Positions 37,062-45,192 of a stretch of DNA of 64,000 bases are shown here, piece by piece. This DNA comes from Clostridium cuniculi (GTDB lineage: Bacteria; Bacillota; Clostridia; Clostridiales; Clostridiaceae), in contig NZ_SMUS01000001.1 in NCBI RefSeq assembly GCF_004353185.1, positions 1 through 64,000 on the forward strand. The letters run 5' to 3'. How positions within the stretch are numbered: the stretch's first letter is position 1; the number at the start of each line of letters is the position of its first letter. The notes under the pieces are model-generated. The model worked only from the letters and a program-made list of their open reading frames with translations, did not search any database and had not been told where the DNA came from. The position numbers and the translations under genes are program-made.

Positions 37062-38762
37062 TCATCGTTTAAAATATTTAGTATGCAATAATTCTTCAGC
37101 CTTATTTGAACCTGGTTCTCCTAAATACTCATTATAAATTTTTATTATATTAGGATTTTCATGTGATTTTCTAATAATTTTATTTTTATCTATACTATAT
37201 ATTTTTTTCATTTTATTAATTAATTCACTGCTTTCATCAATATTATATGGTTGTCCACCACCTCCAATACATCCTCCTGGACAGCACATTACTTCAACAA
37301 AACAATAGTTTTCACCATTCTTTATTTTATTTAAAAGTATATCTACATTTTTTATTCCATTAACTACAGCTACCTTTATTTCTTTTCCATTCAAATCTAT
37401 AGCAGCTTCTTTAAACCCATTAGTTCCTCTAACTTCATAAAAATCTAATGCTTTCAAATCATATCCTGTAATCTTCTCATAAGCAGTCCTTAATGCTGCC
37501 TCCATTACGCCTCCTGATGCTCCGAAAATATTGGCTGCTCCACTTGATATGCCTAATAAATTATCAAAATCACTAGAAGGAATATTGTCAAAATTAATTC
37601 CTGTTTCCTTTATTAATCTAAGTAATTCTCTTGTAGTTATAACAATATCAACATCTCTAACTCCTGATTTACTAAACTCTTCTCTATGTGCCTCATACTT
37701 TTTTGCAGTACAAGGCATTATAGATACACTAACTATATTTTTATAATCTATATCTGCCTTCTTTGAATAATAAGTCTTTAATATAGCTCCAAACATTTGT
37801 TGTGGAGATTTGCAAGATGATAAATTAGGAATTAATTCTGGTTTATGTTTTTCAACATAATTAATCCATCCCGGACTACAAGAAGTCATTAAGGGTAATA
37901 CACCATTATTATTTATTCTTCTAATTAACTCCTCTGTCTCTTCCATTATTGTTAAATCAGCCCCAAAATTAGTATCAAAGACTTTATCTACACCTATAAG
38001 CTTAAGTAAAGTTACTATCTTTCCTGATAAGTCGCATCCTTCAATTCCTAATTCATTTGCTATACTAACTCTTACTGCAGGTGCTATTTGAACTACAACA
38101 TGCTTACTCTTATTATCAATAGCACTATATAAATCATTTAAGTTTTCTCTTTCATATATAGCTCCTACTGGACAAACCTTGCTACATTGTCCACAAAAAA
38201 TACATGAACTATCATTTAAGTCTTTATCAAACTCTGTTGTTATTTTATAATCCTGTGCTCTATTAGAATAGCACAATACATCTACCCCTTGATTATTTCT
38301 ACATACAGCCACACATCTTCCACATTTTATACACTTACTTTCATCTCTTATAATAGCTATACTTGATTCATCTTTTTTATCAAAATTTGTTTTTGATGCA
38401 AATGTATTTTCTCTAATATTATATATTTCACATAATTTTTTTAACTCACAATTACTATTTTTTATACAATGTCCACAATCAAAGTCATGATCTGCAGCAA
38501 TTAACTCTAAAATAGTCTTTCTAGTATTTCTAACTTTACTGCTATTAGTAAGTATCTCCATACCTTCACTTATTGTGGTATCACATGCAGGTATCAACCT
38601 TCCTTTATTCTCAACCAAACATACTCTACAGCTAGCATCTTTATTTATATTCTTTAAGAAACATAAAGTTGGTATATATATATCCACACTTCTTGCTGCT
38701 TCTAAAATACTCATTCCTTCATTAAAACAATATAATTCTCCATTAATAGTTAAATTGACCAT
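37062..38762 (-). CDS. hydA: [FeFe]-hydrogenase catalytic subunit
   Basis: 566 residues. The N-terminus has a plant-type 2Fe-2S domain (TLCFLKNINKDASCRVCLVE), a His/Cys cluster motif (HDFDCGHCIKNSNC) and two 4Fe-4S sites (CIKCGRCVAVCR and CIFCGQCSKVCPVG). The H-cluster domain has L1 TSCSPGW (about 291), L2 MPCTAKK (about 348) and L3 EVMCCPGGCIGGGGQ (about 491-505). A short accessory domain closes it. It makes or oxidises H2 in the cytoplasm, probably as a trimer with the two upstream products, which would connect it to NAD(H) and ferredoxin. Confidence 0.95.
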   Translation of the reverse strand: MVNLTINGELYCFNEGMSILEAARSVDIYIPTLCFLKNINKDASCRVCLVENKGRLIPACDTTISEGMEILTNSSKVRNTRKTILELIAADHDFDCGHCIKNSNCELKKLCEIYNIRENTFASKTNFDKKDESSIAIIRDESKCIKCGRCVAVCRNNQGVDVLCYSNRAQDYKITTEFDKDLNDSSCIFCGQCSKVCPVGAIYERENLNDLYSAIDNKSKHVVVQIAPAVRVSIANELGIEGCDLSGKIVTLLKLIGVDKVFDTNFGADLTIMEETEELIRRINNNGVLPLMTSCSPGWINYVEKHKPELIPNLSSCKSPQQMFGAILKTYYSKKADIDYKNIVSVSIMPCTAKKYEAHREEFSKSGVRDVDIVITTRELLRLIKETGINFDNIPSSDFDNLLGISSGAANIFGASGGVMEAALRTAYEKITGYDLKALDFYEVRGTNGFKEAAIDLNGKEIKVAVVNGIKNVDILLNKIKNGENYCFVEVMCCPGGCIGGGGQPYNIDESSELINKMKKIYSIDKNKIIRKSHENPNIIKIYNEYLGEPGSNKAEELLHTKYFKR

Positions 38763-38764
38763 AA

Positions 38765-40012
38765 TTACCTCTTCACCTCTATCCCTTTCATTAAATCTTC
38801 TTTAAAATACTTAATAGCAGAATTTAATGCTGTTGGTGCAGTTTTACCTAAACCACAAAATGATGCATTTTTCATAACATCTAATAATCTTTCTAAGGTA
38901 TTAATATCATCTATTGTTCCCTTTTTGTTATTTAGCTTTTCTAATATATTAACTATTTGTTTATTTCCTTCTCTGCAAGGAGTACACTTTCCACAGGATT
39001 CATGGAAAAAGAATTTATATACATGTAATAAATATTCAATCATATCTACACTATCATCTATAACTAATATTGAACCAGAACCTACTGATACATTTATTCC
39101 TTTTAATGCATCATAACAATATTCTGTATCAATTAATTCTTTAGGTATTATACTACCTGAAGATCCTCCTATATGAACTGCCTTTAATTTATTATCTAAA
39201 TATATTCCCTCTCCTAATTTATAAATTATATCTTTTATTGATATTCCAAATGGTATTTCATATACTCCTCTTCTTTTAACATTTCCACATAAACTAATTA
39301 ATTTTGTACCTCCGCTAGCTTCATTGCCTAAACTCCTATAACTTTTTGCACCCTTTAAAACTATATATGGTATTGTAGTGAATGTTTCTACATTATTAAC
39401 TAATGTAGGCTTTCCATATAGTCCACACTCCTTTATATAAGGCGGTTTCATTCTTGGTCTACCAACTTTACCTTCTGCTGATTCAGCTAATGCAGAGTTT
39501 TCACCTACTACATATGCACCTGCTCCAGTTAATACTTTTATATTAAAAGTAAAGGTAGTTCCTAATATATTTTCACCTAAATATCCCTCTTTCTTTGCAT
39601 TGTAAATAGCTTCATTTACAACCTTCTGAATAGCTGCATATTCACCTCTTATATAAATAATACCTTCCTTTGCTCCTAGTACTCTCGCTGCAATTGTCAT
39701 TCCTTCAATTAACCTTAATGGTAAATTTTCAAATATTAATTTATCTTTAAATGTTCCTGGCTCTCCTTCATCTCCGTTACACAATATATATTTTTCATCG
39801 CCCTTTATATTATAAGCTTGCTCCCACTTAACCCCAGTAGGATATGCAGCTCCACCTCTTCCCCTTAAATTAGAATTTTTAATTTCCTCGCATATACTTA
39901 ATGGCTCCATATTTATGGCTTTTTTTAGAGCTTCAAATCCCCCAATACTAATGTAGTCATTTACATCAGTAGGATTAATTTTATAAAATCCATCTAAAAT
40001 TGCCCTTATCAT
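38765..40012 (-). CDS. hydB: Hydrogenase NADH/FMN subunit (NuoF-like)
   Basis: 415 residues. FMN/NAD-binding block NLRGRGGAAYPTGVKWE (about 48), EPGTFKDK, a GAGAYVVGENSAL segment (the usual GEETAL motif is changed to GENSAL) and the 4Fe-4S motif SCGKCTPCREG (about 335). It lacks both the N-terminal thioredoxin-like 2Fe-2S domain and the C-terminal ferredoxin domain of ~600-residue HydB/HymB proteins. It sits between hydC (12-base gap) and hydA (2-base gap), so all three are co-transcribed. NADH linkage is inferred from the family. Confidence 0.9.
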   Translation of the reverse strand: MIRAILDGFYKINPTDVNDYISIGGFEALKKAINMEPLSICEEIKNSNLRGRGGAAYPTGVKWEQAYNIKGDEKYILCNGDEGEPGTFKDKLIFENLPLRLIEGMTIAARVLGAKEGIIYIRGEYAAIQKVVNEAIYNAKKEGYLGENILGTTFTFNIKVLTGAGAYVVGENSALAESAEGKVGRPRMKPPYIKECGLYGKPTLVNNVETFTTIPYIVLKGAKSYRSLGNEASGGTKLISLCGNVKRRGVYEIPFGISIKDIIYKLGEGIYLDNKLKAVHIGGSSGSIIPKELIDTEYCYDALKGINVSVGSGSILVIDDSVDMIEYLLHVYKFFFHESCGKCTPCREGNKQIVNILEKLNNKKGTIDDINTLERLLDVMKNASFCGLGKTAPTALNSAIKYFKEDLMKGIEVKR

Positions 40013-40024
40013 AATATTGCCCCC

Positions 40025-40489
40025 CTATATTAATAATCCTTCTATTATTTCATCTACTTTTTTCCTAGTTAAATTTCCATATACTTGGTCTCCAATTTTT
40101 ATTACTGGTGAAATATCACATGAGCCCATACAACTACTGGATTTTAAAGTAAACATATTATCAGTTGTTGTTTCTCCTATTTTTATTCCTAGCTTTTCTT
40201 GCAAATAATCCACTATATATTTAGATTTACTTACATAACATGGACCTGATCCACAAAACTCAATAACATATTTCCCTTGCTTACTAGTACTAAACATAGA
40301 ATAAAATGTTATCATCTCGTATATTTTAGCTAAAGTAATATTCATTTCTCTGCTAATAATTTTGCAATACTCTTCCTTAATTTCTTTATCTTTATCATTA
40401 TTTTGGATTTCCTTTAATATAAAAAGTATATTTTCTCTTTGATTATTATACTTGCTTAATATATTTAAAATATCATTTTCTAATAACAT
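40025..40489 (-). CDS. hydC: Hydrogenase 2Fe-2S subunit (NuoE-like)
   Basis: 154 residues. The thioredoxin-like 2Fe-2S ligands are present as FCGSGPC (C-x4-C) and SSCMGSC (C-x3-C). The N-terminal helical region fits NuoE/HymA proteins (YNQRENILFILKEIQ, ISREMNITLAKIYEMITFYSMF). It is the first gene of the hydCBA operon, AGGAGGT before its ATG. Its upstream region has a sigma-54-like promoter and a perfect palindrome. Confidence 0.9.
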   Translation of the reverse strand: MLLENDILNILSKYNNQRENILFILKEIQNNDKDKEIKEEYCKIISREMNITLAKIYEMITFYSMFSTSKQGKYVIEFCGSGPCYVSKSKYIVDYLQEKLGIKIGETTTDNMFTLKSSSCMGSCDISPVIKIGDQVYGNLTRKKVDEIIEGLLI

Positions 40490-40503
40490 AAAATAAACCT
40501 CCT

Positions 40504-40530
40504 AGAGATAATCTATATATGATTATCTCT
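40504..40530. promoter_or_regulatory. Perfect palindrome before hydC
   Basis: AGAGATAATC at 40504-40513 and GATTATCTCT at 40521-40530 are exact 10-bp arms around TATATAT. It lies between the -12 element and the ribosome site. A transcript begun from that promoter would start inside it, so a DNA operator is more likely than an RNA hairpin. Confidence 0.6.
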
Positions 40531-40547
40531 AGCAAGTTTCATTCCAA
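40531..40547 (-). promoter_or_regulatory. Sigma-54-type (-24/-12) promoter of hydCBA
   Basis: Minus strand TTGGAATGAAACTTGCT (40547 to 40531). The GG at 40544-40545 and GC at 40532-40533 are separated by exactly 10 bases. YTGG, the G after position -20 and TTGCW match the consensus; CAC is AAT. rpoN is 3.6 kb away. No sigma-A promoter of comparable quality was seen at this place. Confidence 0.6.
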
Positions 40548-40671
40548 ATCTATGTTTTAAAATAATTGTATTTTTTTATATTTTCTGACATTAAAGCTGT
40601 TTTATTTAATATAAATATATTAGTTTTTCATTATTATTTAAAAATTAATATTACCATTATTTTTTCTAATA

Positions 40672-40720
40672 AAATAATTATCATTTTTTTGATATTAAAT
40701 TATCAAAATGATAATTTTCT
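40672..40720 (-). terminator. Terminator of the HxlR gene
   Basis: A long stem AATTATCATTTT (40676-40687) with AAAATGATAATT (40705-40716), extended by TGATA/TATCA. The surrounding 40548-40671 stretch is AT-rich with nothing else seen. Confidence 0.65.
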
Positions 40721-40725
40721 TCTGT

Positions 40726-41067
40726 TTATATCTTATTCTCTTCTCCCCATTTACACATTTCCTCTAAAATTGGCATTAAAGATAATCCACGTTTTGAAAG
40801 TCTATACTCAACCTTTGGAGGAATTTGAGGATATTCTTTTCTAATAATAATCCCATCTCTTTCTAATTCCTTTAATTGATTGTTTAATATTTTATCACTT
40901 ATTTGACCTATACACCTTTTTAATTCACCATATCGTAATACTTCATATTCTACTAACCAAAACATTATAATCATCTTCCACTTTCCACCTATAATTGAAA
41001 GTGTATATCCAAAAGGAGTAGATGTAATATCCGTTAAATCAGACTTTTCAAAGTCTTTCATACTCAT
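40726..41067 (-). CDS. HxlR-family winged-helix regulator
   Basis: 113 residues. TPFGYTLSIIGGKWKMIIMFWL, LRYGELKRCIGQISDKILNNQLKELERDGII and PKVEYRLSKRGLSLMPILEEMCKWGEEN follow the HxlR pattern. It lacks the typical N-terminal Cys near residue 10-15 used for redox sensing in HypR-like members. It is divergent from the TIGR04076-type gene at 41198 and probably controls it. Confidence 0.9.
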   Translation of the reverse strand: MSMKDFEKSDLTDITSTPFGYTLSIIGGKWKMIIMFWLVEYEVLRYGELKRCIGQISDKILNNQLKELERDGIIIRKEYPQIPPKVEYRLSKRGLSLMPILEEMCKWGEENKI

Positions 41068-41102
41068 TTTATCACCTTCTTATATAATTAATACTAACCA
41101 AA

Positions 41103-41133
41103 AGGTATGTAGTTTACCTAAAAGTGCATACTT
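41103..41133. promoter_or_regulatory. Candidate HxlR operator region
   Basis: In the divergent gap, AGGTA at 41103-41107 pairs with TACCT at 41115-41119, and AAGT at 41122-41125 pairs with ACTT at 41130-41133. GTATG and CATAC form a further inverted pair spanning both. Confidence 0.4.
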
Positions 41134-41197
41134 GTTTAAATATAAAATAACACATATACTCATATTCGTAAAAGATAATATAAGGAGATGGGAATTT

Positions 41198-41536
41198 ATG
41201 AAAAAATGTAAAATTGAAGTTCTTAAAACAACATTTCATGAAGATTTAGCAAAACAATATGGTTGTAAAAATCTTGGCAAATGTCCTATGCATAAGGTAG
41301 GCGATATATTTTATGGTGATTACTCAAAACCAGAAGGATTGTGTGATGAAGCATGGAAATCTATGTATCAATATGTTTTTGCTCTATCTCATGGATGTGA
41401 TAAATTTTATTATGAGGATTGGATAGATAAAGAAGGTGTAGCTATTTGCTCATGTAATGACGGTATTCGTCCTGTAATTTTTAAAATAGAATCAACTGAT
41501 GAAGAGGCTAAAATTAACTATGAACCTATTAAATAA
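41198..41536 (+). CDS. TIGR04076-like small protein
   Basis: About 112 residues, starting at ATG 41198 with AAGGAG upstream; the open frame before it (from 41132) lacks a ribosome site. Conserved style: CKIEVLKTTFHEDLAKQYG, CPMHKVGDIF, CDEAWKSMYQYVFALSHG and a C-terminal ICSCNDGIRPVIFKIE, as in TIGR04076 proteins. Several Cys suggest redox or metal association. Divergent HxlR gene as probable regulator. Biochemical role unknown. Confidence 0.75.
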   Translation: MKKCKIEVLKTTFHEDLAKQYGCKNLGKCPMHKVGDIFYGDYSKPEGLCDEAWKSMYQYVFALSHGCDKFYYEDWIDKEGVAICSCNDGIRPVIFKIESTDEEAKINYEPIK

Positions 41537-41571
41537 ATATATATTTTTACATCAATAGTCTAATAACAGGA

Positions 41572-41610
41572 AAAGTAGATATACTTGGTATTATAAGTAA
41601 ATCTACTCTT
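41572..41610. terminator. Bidirectional hairpin
   Basis: AGTAGAT and TACTT (41574-41586) pair with AAGTA and ATCTACT (41595-41607) between two convergent genes. Confidence 0.6.
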
Positions 41611-41640
41611 CTTCATATCCATTCACTAATTAATATTTTC

Positions 41641-42579
41641 TTAATCTAAATTTCTAATTCTCACATCTTGCCAAATATCTGTATTCTGCACTATTTCTGA
41701 TGAATCTCCACAAAAAACTTTACTAGCTTCTTTATCATTCATTAAAGTATATCTAAACCAAGAAGTCATATAACTATCAGCATAAATTAGCATGTCCCCA
41801 TGATCAACATTTTTTCTTCTTGCCATAATTGCTTTTATATCCTCATTTAAGTTTTCATAATTTTTTATTAAAGATTCTAATGGAGCTATTGTTTCTGAGT
41901 CAATCTTACCAGTACCTGCAACCATAAAATAAGGTATTCTTATCTTGCTTACATCATAGTCCCATTGAAGTGCATTAGCTAACTCTAAAGATGTTGTACT
42001 TGCCGTATAGATTGATGTGAATATGTTACTATTTTCAAAATTAGTGACAGCATTTATTGCACCTACACCTCCTTGAGAATGTCCTGATATTCCTACATTT
42101 TCTATATCTAACTTATTATAAAATATACTTTCCTTATTATTATTCAATGATAATATATAATTTAAAGTAATAGAAGAAGATTCACCAGTTGCAGTACTTG
42201 CATCATCATTTCCTATAACAATAAATCCCCAAGAAGCTAAATGTTCAAAAGTTGCTCCATATTTAGAATATGGTACACCTGTACCATTTACAAATAATAC
42301 AACTGGATATTTCTTATCACTTTTTTCCTCCAATTCTTCAGGATACCATATCTTATATTTATTAAATAATTCTTCATTACTATCAACTTCTAGAGAATTA
42401 ACAGTATATTCTCCATAACCTGTATATTTATTTTCCAATACTCCACTTGTTATAACTTTATTGAAATACTCACTACTAATAGGCTTTGATGCCAAATATT
42501 TTAACATCATTAAAAGAATACATATTAATAAAAAAATAATTAAAAGCATAATTAAAATAATCTTTATAAACTTTTTCAT
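41641..42579 (-). CDS. Membrane-anchored alpha/beta hydrolase
   Basis: 312 residues. A single N-terminal membrane helix (about 4-28) is followed by an exported alpha/beta-hydrolase fold: KYPVVLFVNGTG, FIVIGNDDASTATGES, nucleophile elbow SGHSQGGVGAINAV (Ser near 166) and HGDMLIYADSYMTSWFRY with a likely catalytic His. It resembles PET-hydrolase/chlorophyllase-type esterases. Substrate unknown. A divergent TetR gene with a palindrome in the shared gap suggests induction by a small hydrophobic compound. Confidence 0.8.
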   Translation of the reverse strand: MKKFIKIILIMLLIIFLLICILLMMLKYLASKPISSEYFNKVITSGVLENKYTGYGEYTVNSLEVDSNEELFNKYKIWYPEELEEKSDKKYPVVLFVNGTGVPYSKYGATFEHLASWGFIVIGNDDASTATGESSSITLNYILSLNNNKESIFYNKLDIENVGISGHSQGGVGAINAVTNFENSNIFTSIYTASTTSLELANALQWDYDVSKIRIPYFMVAGTGKIDSETIAPLESLIKNYENLNEDIKAIMARRKNVDHGDMLIYADSYMTSWFRYTLMNDKEASKVFCGDSSEIVQNTDIWQDVRIRNLD

Positions 42580-42635
42580 ATTAAGCCTTCCCCCTTTACA
42601 ATTTTATGATACAGTTATATCCTCAAATTTGAGAC

Positions 42636-42652
42636 AAGTGTATCATACACTT
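42636..42652. promoter_or_regulatory. TetR-type operator
   Basis: AAGTGTATCATACACTT has perfect seven-base arms in the gap between the hydrolase gene and the TetR gene. Confidence 0.6.
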
Positions 42653-42707
42653 TATTTTAAAACCATATTTTTAAAAAAATGAGACAATCTAAGGGGTTTT
42701 GTATCAG

Positions 42708-43214
42708 ATGAAAATGAACGAAAATGCTACATATGTAAAAAAACAAATTACTCAGGCGCTTTTAAAACTAATGGAAACCACAGCTTTTGAAGAAATAAAA
42801 ATAACTGACATCGCTAAATTAGCTATGGTTAGTAGAGCATCATTTTATAGAAATTTTGCTGATAAAGAAGATGTAATTCAACAATATCTTATACACCTTA
42901 TTAAAGAGTGGGAATTAAAAGTTAAACTTGAAAAAAGAGAAGATGCAGATTGGATAGAAAACTTATTCGGTCTTTATAAAAACTATAGTGAAGTCTACAC
43001 ATTGCTATATAAATCTAATTTGTCACATTTAGTTTTAGACAATATCAAAGCTGTTTGTGGTCCAAAGGCTGAGCAAGATAATTTGCAAGCTTATTTTAAT
43101 TCATGGCTTGCCTATGGTTTATTCGGTTGGATTAACGAATGGATAGCTAGAGGAATGAAAGAATCTCCTGAATCAATGGCAAAACTTATTAAAGAGGCAA
43201 ATCAACCTTCGTAA
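42708..43214 (+). CDS. TetR/AcrR-family regulator
   Basis: About 168 residues from ATG 42708; AAGGGG lies about 12 bases upstream, and the in-frame TTG at 42699 is too close to it. The N-terminal helix-turn-helix is EEIKITDIAKLAMVSRASFYRNFADKEDVIQ. The C-terminal part resembles the TetR_C_8 type (SHLVLDNI, WLAYGLFGWINEWIARGMKESPESM). Likely repressor of the divergent hydrolase gene. Confidence 0.9.
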   Translation: MKMNENATYVKKQITQALLKLMETTAFEEIKITDIAKLAMVSRASFYRNFADKEDVIQQYLIHLIKEWELKVKLEKREDADWIENLFGLYKNYSEVYTLLYKSNLSHLVLDNIKAVCGPKAEQDNLQAYFNSWLAYGLFGWINEWIARGMKESPESMAKLIKEANQPS

Positions 43215-43218
43215 TTTA

Positions 43219-43252
43219 ATAAGGACATCAAAAATTATTTTGATGTCCCTTC
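43219..43252. terminator. Bidirectional terminator
   Basis: An 11-bp stem GGACATCAAAA (43223-43233) with TTTTGATGTCC (43238-43248) between convergent genes. Confidence 0.75.
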
Positions 43253-43259
43253 ATTACTC

Positions 43260-44741
43260 TTAATTATACTCTTCTATTTTAAACTTCTCTAAATCAACCT
43301 CAGTAAATTTAGCTCTCTTAAACTTATCCTTTAATTTATAAGGTACAGTACAATCAAATATAGTTTTGCAAGCTATCCCTCTATCTCTAATAGTCCAGCT
43401 ATATTCAGGGCTTTGTGAAGGATCTAATGGATGGCACCTAACTCCTGGAATAAATATTGTATCAATATCTCCTTGATACCTAGTATTTAATGCCCATAAA
43501 ACATCATTACTATCAAATGGATCTACATCTTCATCAACTAATATTACAGTCTTTAATTCTGAAAATGCTGATAACGCTAATAATGCAGCTTGTCTTTCTC
43601 TTCCTTGATCACTAGGAACGCTCTTCTTAATTTGAAGTATAGCCATATACTTTCCACCCCCTGCTGGATGAGCGTATACATTTAAAAGTCTACCTGGCAT
43701 TGCTTTTTCAACCATTTGAATTATACTTGCTTCTGTTGGAATTCCAGCCATATTTACATGCTCTTCACTTGGTCCTATGCAAGTTTGCATTATTGGATTC
43801 TTTCTATGAGTTATTGCTTTTACTCTAATTACAGGTAACTCCTTAGCAGCCTCACCTGTATATCCTGGGAATTCAGGCATTGCTTTTCCCGTATTTGTGT
43901 TCATATCTTCTCTTACACGTTTATTAGGAACCAACTCACCTTCAATCACATATTCTGCTCTGGCAATTGCAGACTCATCAACAGTTAAACACTTAACCAT
44001 TTCAACTGGCTTCTTTCTTATTGCTCCTGCTATAGATAGTTCATTAAATCCAATTGGGGTAGTTGGTGGTTCAAAACATGATGCTATTTCAATTGCTGGG
44101 TCAACCCCTATACTAATAGATATCGGTAGAGGCTTTCCACTTTCCTCTGCTTTCTTTCTAAATGCATCTAAATGTCTTACTCCAGGGGTGAAAAACATTG
44201 ATAATTCATCTTTTCCTTGTAAACATAAACGATGAATTGTAACATCCCCTTCTCCAGTTTCAGGATCTCTTGCATAACACATTCCTAAAGTTATATATGG
44301 TCCAGCATCCTCTTCTGTATTTGTAGGTGCCGGTAATATCTTTCTTATATCAAATCCTTCATCAGTTGCATAATGTACAACTTCTTGACATGGTGCATTT
44401 TCATTGTCTATTATAATTGGGTTTATTGGATTTTTTACTGCTTCATTTAATAAAAATCCTAACTTCTTAGGTTCACAATCTAGAAGCATTCCAACTCTAT
44501 CTCTACTAGCCAGAAGCCCTATTATAACTTTAGCATCCTTATGCCCTTTTATATTATTAAATATCATTGCCGGCCCTATTTTTGTTGGTCTTTTTACAGT
44601 TCCACCAGCTCCAATATATCTATAAACTCCTGCTAATTCCCCATGTGGATCTACTTCTACATCACTTTTCACTAATTGACCCTTAACATTTTTTAAGTAT
44701 TCAATAGCACTTCTTAAATCATTAATTTCAATCTTATTCAT
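43260..44741 (-). CDS. UbiD-family decarboxylase
   Basis: 493 residues from ATG 44741, preceded by GGAAGGG; the open frame reaches 44777 without a ribosome site. UbiD features: YRYIGAGGTVKRPTKIGPAMIFNNIKG, DVTIHRLCLQGKDELSMFF, and the E-x-E type active region with SISIGVDPAIEIASCFEPPTTPIG and LVDEDVDPFDSNDVLWALNTRYQGD. These enzymes need prenylated FMN made by UbiX, but the ubiX gene directly upstream is only a fragment. An aromatic or hydroxyaryl acid substrate, as in BsdC-like systems, is likely but not proven. Confidence 0.88.
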   Translation of the reverse strand: MNKIEINDLRSAIEYLKNVKGQLVKSDVEVDPHGELAGVYRYIGAGGTVKRPTKIGPAMIFNNIKGHKDAKVIIGLLASRDRVGMLLDCEPKKLGFLLNEAVKNPINPIIIDNENAPCQEVVHYATDEGFDIRKILPAPTNTEEDAGPYITLGMCYARDPETGEGDVTIHRLCLQGKDELSMFFTPGVRHLDAFRKKAEESGKPLPISISIGVDPAIEIASCFEPPTTPIGFNELSIAGAIRKKPVEMVKCLTVDESAIARAEYVIEGELVPNKRVREDMNTNTGKAMPEFPGYTGEAAKELPVIRVKAITHRKNPIMQTCIGPSEEHVNMAGIPTEASIIQMVEKAMPGRLLNVYAHPAGGGKYMAILQIKKSVPSDQGRERQAALLALSAFSELKTVILVDEDVDPFDSNDVLWALNTRYQGDIDTIFIPGVRCHPLDPSQSPEYSWTIRDRGIACKTIFDCTVPYKLKDKFKRAKFTEVDLEKFKIEEYN

Positions 44742-44910
44742 GCTTATTTCCCTTCCATAATAAATAATCTGTTTCAACCTCTAAATTATTAATTGCCCAT
44801 TTACTCATTATTAAATGAGTTTTTATTTCTTCTATATCCTTTAAATATTCAAGCAACCTGACTGCATATACAGTACCTGTCGCTCCCATTACTCTTATAA
44901 CTAAATTCAT
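44734..44910 (-). pseudogene. Truncated ubiX (flavin prenyltransferase) remnant
   Basis: A 58-codon frame with its own AGGTG ribosome site. It encodes the N-terminal part of UbiX: MNLVIRVMGATG...YAVRLLEYLK, THLIMSKWAINNLEVETDY. Full UbiX has about 190 residues. The flavin-binding motif, normally G(I/M)TGA(S/T)G, reads RVMGATG, and everything after the ETDY motif is missing. The stop overlaps the ubiD start (44736-44734 against ATG 44741), so the remnant may now act only as a leader for ubiD translation. Confidence 0.75.
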
Positions 44911-45060
44911 ATTTTCACCTCAATTAATTAGCAGTAACTTTAAAAATTTATTATTTATAATCTTACCTTATATTTATATTTTTATAATTACGTTTTGTTT
45001 TTATCATATTTAGCAAGGTATTTTTAAAGCTACTACTATATATTGAAATTATATTTAACA

Positions 45061-45112
45061 TTCCAAGATGGAACAATTCCTTAATTAATATGCTTTTATT
45101 CCAATTTGGAAT
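45061..45112. promoter_or_regulatory. LysR operator pair between ubiD and the LysR gene
   Basis: TTCCAAGATGGAA at 45061-45073 and ATTCCAATTTGGAAT at 45098-45112 are two palindromes sharing TTCCAA/TTGGAA arms. Their centres are about 38 bp apart, the usual recognition/activation layout of LysR regulators. Confidence 0.6.
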
Positions 45113-45192
45113 AATTTCTAACTATCCTTATATAAATACATTATTATCATGATATAATATAGATATATTAAAGAAATTATGGTGGTTAACTT

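Noticed and set aside
40490-40560. Sigma-A promoter for hydC
   Set aside because: GATAAT could be a -10, but no acceptable -35 lies 16-18 bases upstream; the GG-N10-GC arrangement is the better match.
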